7,753 nt of DNA from JAZLIL01 sp045617405 (GTDB lineage Bacteria; Bacillota; Clostridia; Lachnospirales; Lachnospiraceae): contig JAZLIL010000088.1 of NCBI GenBank assembly GCA_045617405.1, positions 1 to 7,753 on the forward strand, read 5' to 3'. Positions 4,688 to 7,753 of this stretch are shown here, piece by piece. The position numbers were made by a program, and so were the translations under genes. Numbering within the stretch: the stretch's first letter is position 1; each line of letters opens with the position of its first letter. The notes under the pieces are model-generated. The model was given only the letters and a program-made list of their open reading frames with translations, was not told the DNA's origin and searched no databases.

Positions 4688-7600
4688 TTATCTATCCTCT
4701 GCACCGTCATCCTCGACATCATCGGCTATCTCGCTGTCGGCAGCGGGAATTGCCGCATACTCATCGGGGTAGTCTTCGTACTCAACGCCCTCATCGTAGT
4801 TGTCGTCGTAGTACGTTCCGTCTTCGGAATAAGCAGCACCATCATAATACTGATCATTCTTGTAGGAGTCGTCGTAATAGCCATCCTCTGAGTAGCCGAA
4901 GCTGTCATCGTAGTAGCCGTCTGCGAAACTCTGATTGTAGTATCCGATGGTTTCATCGGTGTTGAGCTTGACATCACGGTAGGTCTTCATACCTGTACCT
5001 GCAGGAATCAGCTTACCGATAATGACATTCTCCTTAAGTCCGATAAGGTTATCAATCTTACCCTTCGTTGCCGCTTCGGTGAGAACCTTTGTGGTCTCCT
5101 GGAAGGATGCTGCCGAAAGGAATGAATTTGTTGCAAGTGAAGCCTTTGTGATACCGAGAAGTACCTGGCTTCCTGTTGCGGGCTTCTTGCCCGCTGCGGT
5201 AAGTGCCTCATTGAGGTCCTCGAAATCAAGAACATCAACCATGCTGCCGGGAAGGAATTCGCTGTCGCCGTTGTCTTCGATGCGAACCTTCTTGAGCATC
5301 TGGCGAACGATAACTTCAATGTGCTTATCGTTAATCTCAACGCCCTGGAGACGGTAAACTCTCTGAACCTCGCGAATCATGTAATCACGTACACTTGAAA
5401 GACCCTTGATTTTCAGGATGTCGTGAGGATTTACACTACCTTCGGTAAGCTCGTCACCGGCTTCGAGTACCTGGCCGTCAGTAACCTTGATTCTTGATCC
5501 GTAAGGGATAAGATAAGTCTTTGATTCAACGCCTGTCTCGTCAGTTTTTGTGATAACGATCTCGCGCTTTTTCTTGGTGTCTCTGATTTCGACTACGCCG
5601 CCGAACTCAGCGATGATTGCAAGTCCCTTCGGCTTTCTTGCCTCGAAGAGCTCCTCGACACGGGGAAGACCCTGTGTGATATCATCACCTGCAACACCAC
5701 CTGTATGGAATGTACGCATTGTAAGCTGTGTACCGGGCTCACCGATTGACTGTGCAGCGATGATACCGACTGCTTCACCGACCTGTACAGGCTCACCTGT
5801 TGCCATGTTTGCACCGTAGCACTTTGAGCAGATGCCGACATGTGAACGGCATGTAAGGATTGTTCTGATCTTAACCTTGGCATCGGGACCTGCTTCGATG
5901 ATTTCCTTCTTCTTGCAAATCTTCTCGGCACGCTTGGGTGTAATCATGTGGTTCTTCTTAACAATAATCTCTCCCTCGTCATCGTAGATATCGTAGCAGG
6001 AATAACGTCCTGTGATACGCTCTTTAAGAGTCTCGATGACTTCCTTGCCGTCCATAAATGCCTTAACCCACATTCCGGGAATCTCATCAACGCCTTCGCT
6101 GCAGTCTGTCTCGCGGATAATAAGCTCCTGTGAAACATCGACAAGACGACGTGTCAGATAACCTGAGTCTGCAGTTCTGAGAGCTGTATCGGAAAGTCCC
6201 TTACGTGCGCCGTGTGCGGAGATGAAGTACTCGAGTACGTCTAGACCTTCACGGAAGTTAGCCTTGATGGGCAGCTCGATGGTCTTACCTGAGGTATCGG
6301 CCATAAGCCCACGCATACCGGCAAGCTGCTTGATCTGCTTGTCAGAACCACGGGCACCTGAATCTGCCATCATGTAAATGTTATTGAACTTATCAAGACC
6401 GGCCATCAGCTTCTCGGTAATTTCATCATCGGCTTCCTTCCAGGTCTGGATTACCATCTTGTAACGCTCTTCCTCTGTCATGAAACCACGGCGGAACTGC
6501 TTGTTGATCTCTTCGATGGTCTCTGTTGCCGAAGCAAGGATTTCCTGCTTCTGAGGAGGAACTGTCATATCAGATACGGATACTGTCATGGCAGCACGTG
6601 TTGAATACTTGTAACCGAGTGACTTGATGGCATCAAGTGTCTCAGCTGTCTTAACTGCTCCGTGATTGTTGATACACTTCTCAAGGATCTGCTTGAGCTG
6701 CTTCTTCTTAACGAGGAAATCGATTTCAAGGTCAAGGAAGTTGTCAGGATTTTCTCTGTCAACATAACCGAGATCCTGAGGAATAACCTCGTTGAAGATG
6801 AATCTTCCAAGTGTAGAGTGGATGATTTTGACCATCTTCTCACCCGTTGCGGGATTAACAGCTTCTCTTCTTACATTGATGTACTGGTGAAGTGTGATGT
6901 CACCGTTTTCAAATGCAAGGAGGGCGGTGTTCATATTCTTATAGTAACGTCCCATGATGTCGATCACGCGGCAGAGAACGACTCTGTTACGCTCGGGATC
7001 GACGCACACCTTGACGATATCTTCCGCATCAAGCTTCTGAGCCTTGATCTTTTCGATAGCAGCCGTAAGCTTCTCGGTATCCTTTGTTCCAACGGTTTTG
7101 ACAACCTTTGCAACTTCAGCCTGATACCTGTTGTAGGCCTCTTCAAGCTCCTCAAGTGCTGCAAACTCGGCAACGGGATCGCCGAAAGGCTTTGCATCGA
7201 TCTGATGATCAACGTAGCGATGCATGGTCAGATAGTAGATACCAAGAACCATATCCTGTGAAGGAACGGCAACGGGACCACCGTCTGAAGGCTTTAAAAG
7301 GTTGTTAGGTGAGAGCATAAGGAAACGGCACTCTGCCTGAGCCTCGACGCTGAGAGGAAGATGGACAGCCATCTGGTCACCGTCGAAGTCGGCATTAAAC
7401 GCTGTACAAACGAGGGGATGAAGCTTGATAGCCTTACCCTCAACAAGTACGGGCTCGAATGCCTGAATACCGAGTCTGTGCAGAGTAGGTGCACGGTTAA
7501 GCATAACGGGATGCTCGTGAATAACCTCCTCGAGGATATCCCATACTTCATCCTGCTGTCTCTCAACCATCTTCTTGGCTGACTTGATGTTATGCGCAGT

Positions 7601-7753
7601 ACCTCTCTGAACGAGCTCCTTCATAACGAAGGGCTTGAACAGCTCGATTGCCATCTCCTTGGGAAGACCGCACTGGTAAATCTTAAGTTCGGGACCAACG
7701 ACGATAACCGAACGTCCCGAGTAGTCAACACGCTTACCGAGCAGGTTCTGACG
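4688..7753 (-). CDS. rpoC: RNA polymerase subunit beta' (RpoC), 5'-truncated by the window edge
   Basis: The frame is open to the right edge: codons 7753-7655 read RQNLLGKRVDYSGRSVIVVG and on into GLPKEM, conserved RpoC sequence, so the Met at 7654 is internal. In the 1021 visible residues I see the NADFDGD motif with the three Mg2+-binding aspartates (codons at about 7396-7376), the rim-helix region (EEINKQFRRGFMTEEERY), GARGSDKQIKQLAGMRGLMA, and the bridge helix (ISAHGARKGLSDTALRTADS). The second zinc site is present as one cysteine in RETDCSEG and three in CRSHVGICSKC. The trigger loop GEPGTQLTMRTFHTGG follows. Two additions stand out: about 80 extra residues after SQDMVLGIYYLT compared with Bacillus (6932-7225), and an 80-residue acidic, Tyr-rich tail (4691-4930). 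rpoB would be expected just upstream, beyond the window. Confidence 0.99.
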   Translation of the reverse strand, partial: RQNLLGKRVDYSGRSVIVVGPELKIYQCGLPKEMAIELFKPFVMKELVQRGTAHNIKSAKKMVERQQDEVWDILEEVIHEHPVMLNRAPTLHRLGIQAFEPVLVEGKAIKLHPLVCTAFNADFDGDQMAVHLPLSVEAQAECRFLMLSPNNLLKPSDGGPVAVPSQDMVLGIYYLTMHRYVDHQIDAKPFGDPVAEFAALEELEEAYNRYQAEVAKVVKTVGTKDTEKLTAAIEKIKAQKLDAEDIVKVCVDPERNRVVLCRVIDIMGRYYKNMNTALLAFENGDITLHQYINVRREAVNPATGEKMVKIIHSTLGRFIFNEVIPQDLGYVDRENPDNFLDLEIDFLVKKKQLKQILEKCINNHGAVKTAETLDAIKSLGYKYSTRAAMTVSVSDMTVPPQKQEILASATETIEEINKQFRRGFMTEEERYKMVIQTWKEADDEITEKLMAGLDKFNNIYMMADSGARGSDKQIKQLAGMRGLMADTSGKTIELPIKANFREGLDVLEYFISAHGARKGLSDTALRTADSGYLTRRLVDVSQELIIRETDCSEGVDEIPGMWVKAFMDGKEVIETLKERITGRYSCYDIYDDEGEIIVKKNHMITPKRAEKICKKKEIIEAGPDAKVKIRTILTCRSHVGICSKCYGANMATGEPVQVGEAVGIIAAQSIGEPGTQLTMRTFHTGGVAGDDITQGLPRVEELFEARKPKGLAIIAEFGGVVEIRDTKKKREIVITKTDETGVESKTYLIPYGSRIKVTDGQVLEAGDELTEGSVNPHDILKIKGLSSVRDYMIREVQRVYRLQGVEINDKHIEVIVRQMLKKVRIEDNGDSEFLPGSMVDVLDFEDLNEALTAAGKKPATGSQVLLGITKASLATNSFLSAASFQETTKVLTEAATKGKIDNLIGLKENVIIGKLIPAGTGMKTYRDVKLNTDETIGYYNQSFADGYYDDSFGYSEDGYYDDSYKNDQYYDGAAYSEDGTYYDDNYDEGVEYEDYPDEYAAIPAADSEIADDVEDDGAEDR

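Noticed and set aside
4691..4930. Frameshift or read-through as the source of the odd RpoC tail
   Set aside because: The tail is in the same frame as conserved RpoC, has repeated YYDD units that imply selection on this frame, and ends at a stop followed at once by a hairpin.
6662..7261. A 199-residue plus-strand reading frame opposite rpoC
   Set aside because: It lies wholly opposite conserved RpoC sequence and is the mirror of its codon pattern; there is no ribosome site or recognisable domain.

Overview
The window is a core housekeeping region from a bacterium. Every gene reads on the minus strand, so transcription runs from right to left. The protein sequences look like Firmicutes, class Clostridia: RpoC has the Clostridia-style NADFDGD and bridge-helix context without the large gammaproteobacterial insertions, and the ribosomal proteins and strong GGAGG ribosome sites fit. 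A Ruminococcus/Oscillospiraceae-like or Lachnospiraceae-like source is my best guess, but the family cannot be fixed by eye.

Layout, in transcription order. (1) 7753-4688: the 3' two-thirds or more of rpoC (RNA polymerase beta'), running off the right edge. It has an extra segment of about 80 residues after the YYLT motif and ends in an 80-residue acidic, tyrosine-rich tail. (2) 4687-4596: a 92-base gap with a perfect 10-bp GC hairpin and, touching it, an extended -10 promoter candidate. (3) 4595-3399: a 398-residue AI-2E/YtvI-type polytopic membrane protein. (4) 3398-2940: a gene-free stretch of 459 bases. It holds a GC-rich hairpin with a U-rich tail in the plus direction, a minus-strand terminator, a promoter that overlaps that terminator, and a 5' leader of about 288 nt. 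The leader is rich in hairpins and is partly closed by a 17-bp long-range helix. (5) 2939-1: the start of the S10 ribosomal-protein operon, rpsJ-rplC-rplD-rplW-rplB-rpsS (S10, L3, L4, L23, L2, S19), with rpsS cut by the left edge after ten codons.

RpoC makes RNA and the S10 operon supplies parts of both ribosomal subunits: S10 and S19 of the small subunit; L2, L3, L4 and L23 of the large one. rpoC is usually followed in Clostridia by rpsL-rpsG-fusA-tuf. Here a membrane-protein gene sits in that place, between two core transcription units. The most interesting non-coding element is the S10 leader, whose architecture suggests autogenous control. I see no mobile element, CRISPR array, tRNA or rRNA, and no sign of a defence or secondary-metabolite system. 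The protein-level oddities worth checking are the RpoC insertion, the RpoC tail, and two replaced residues in the L4 tunnel loop.
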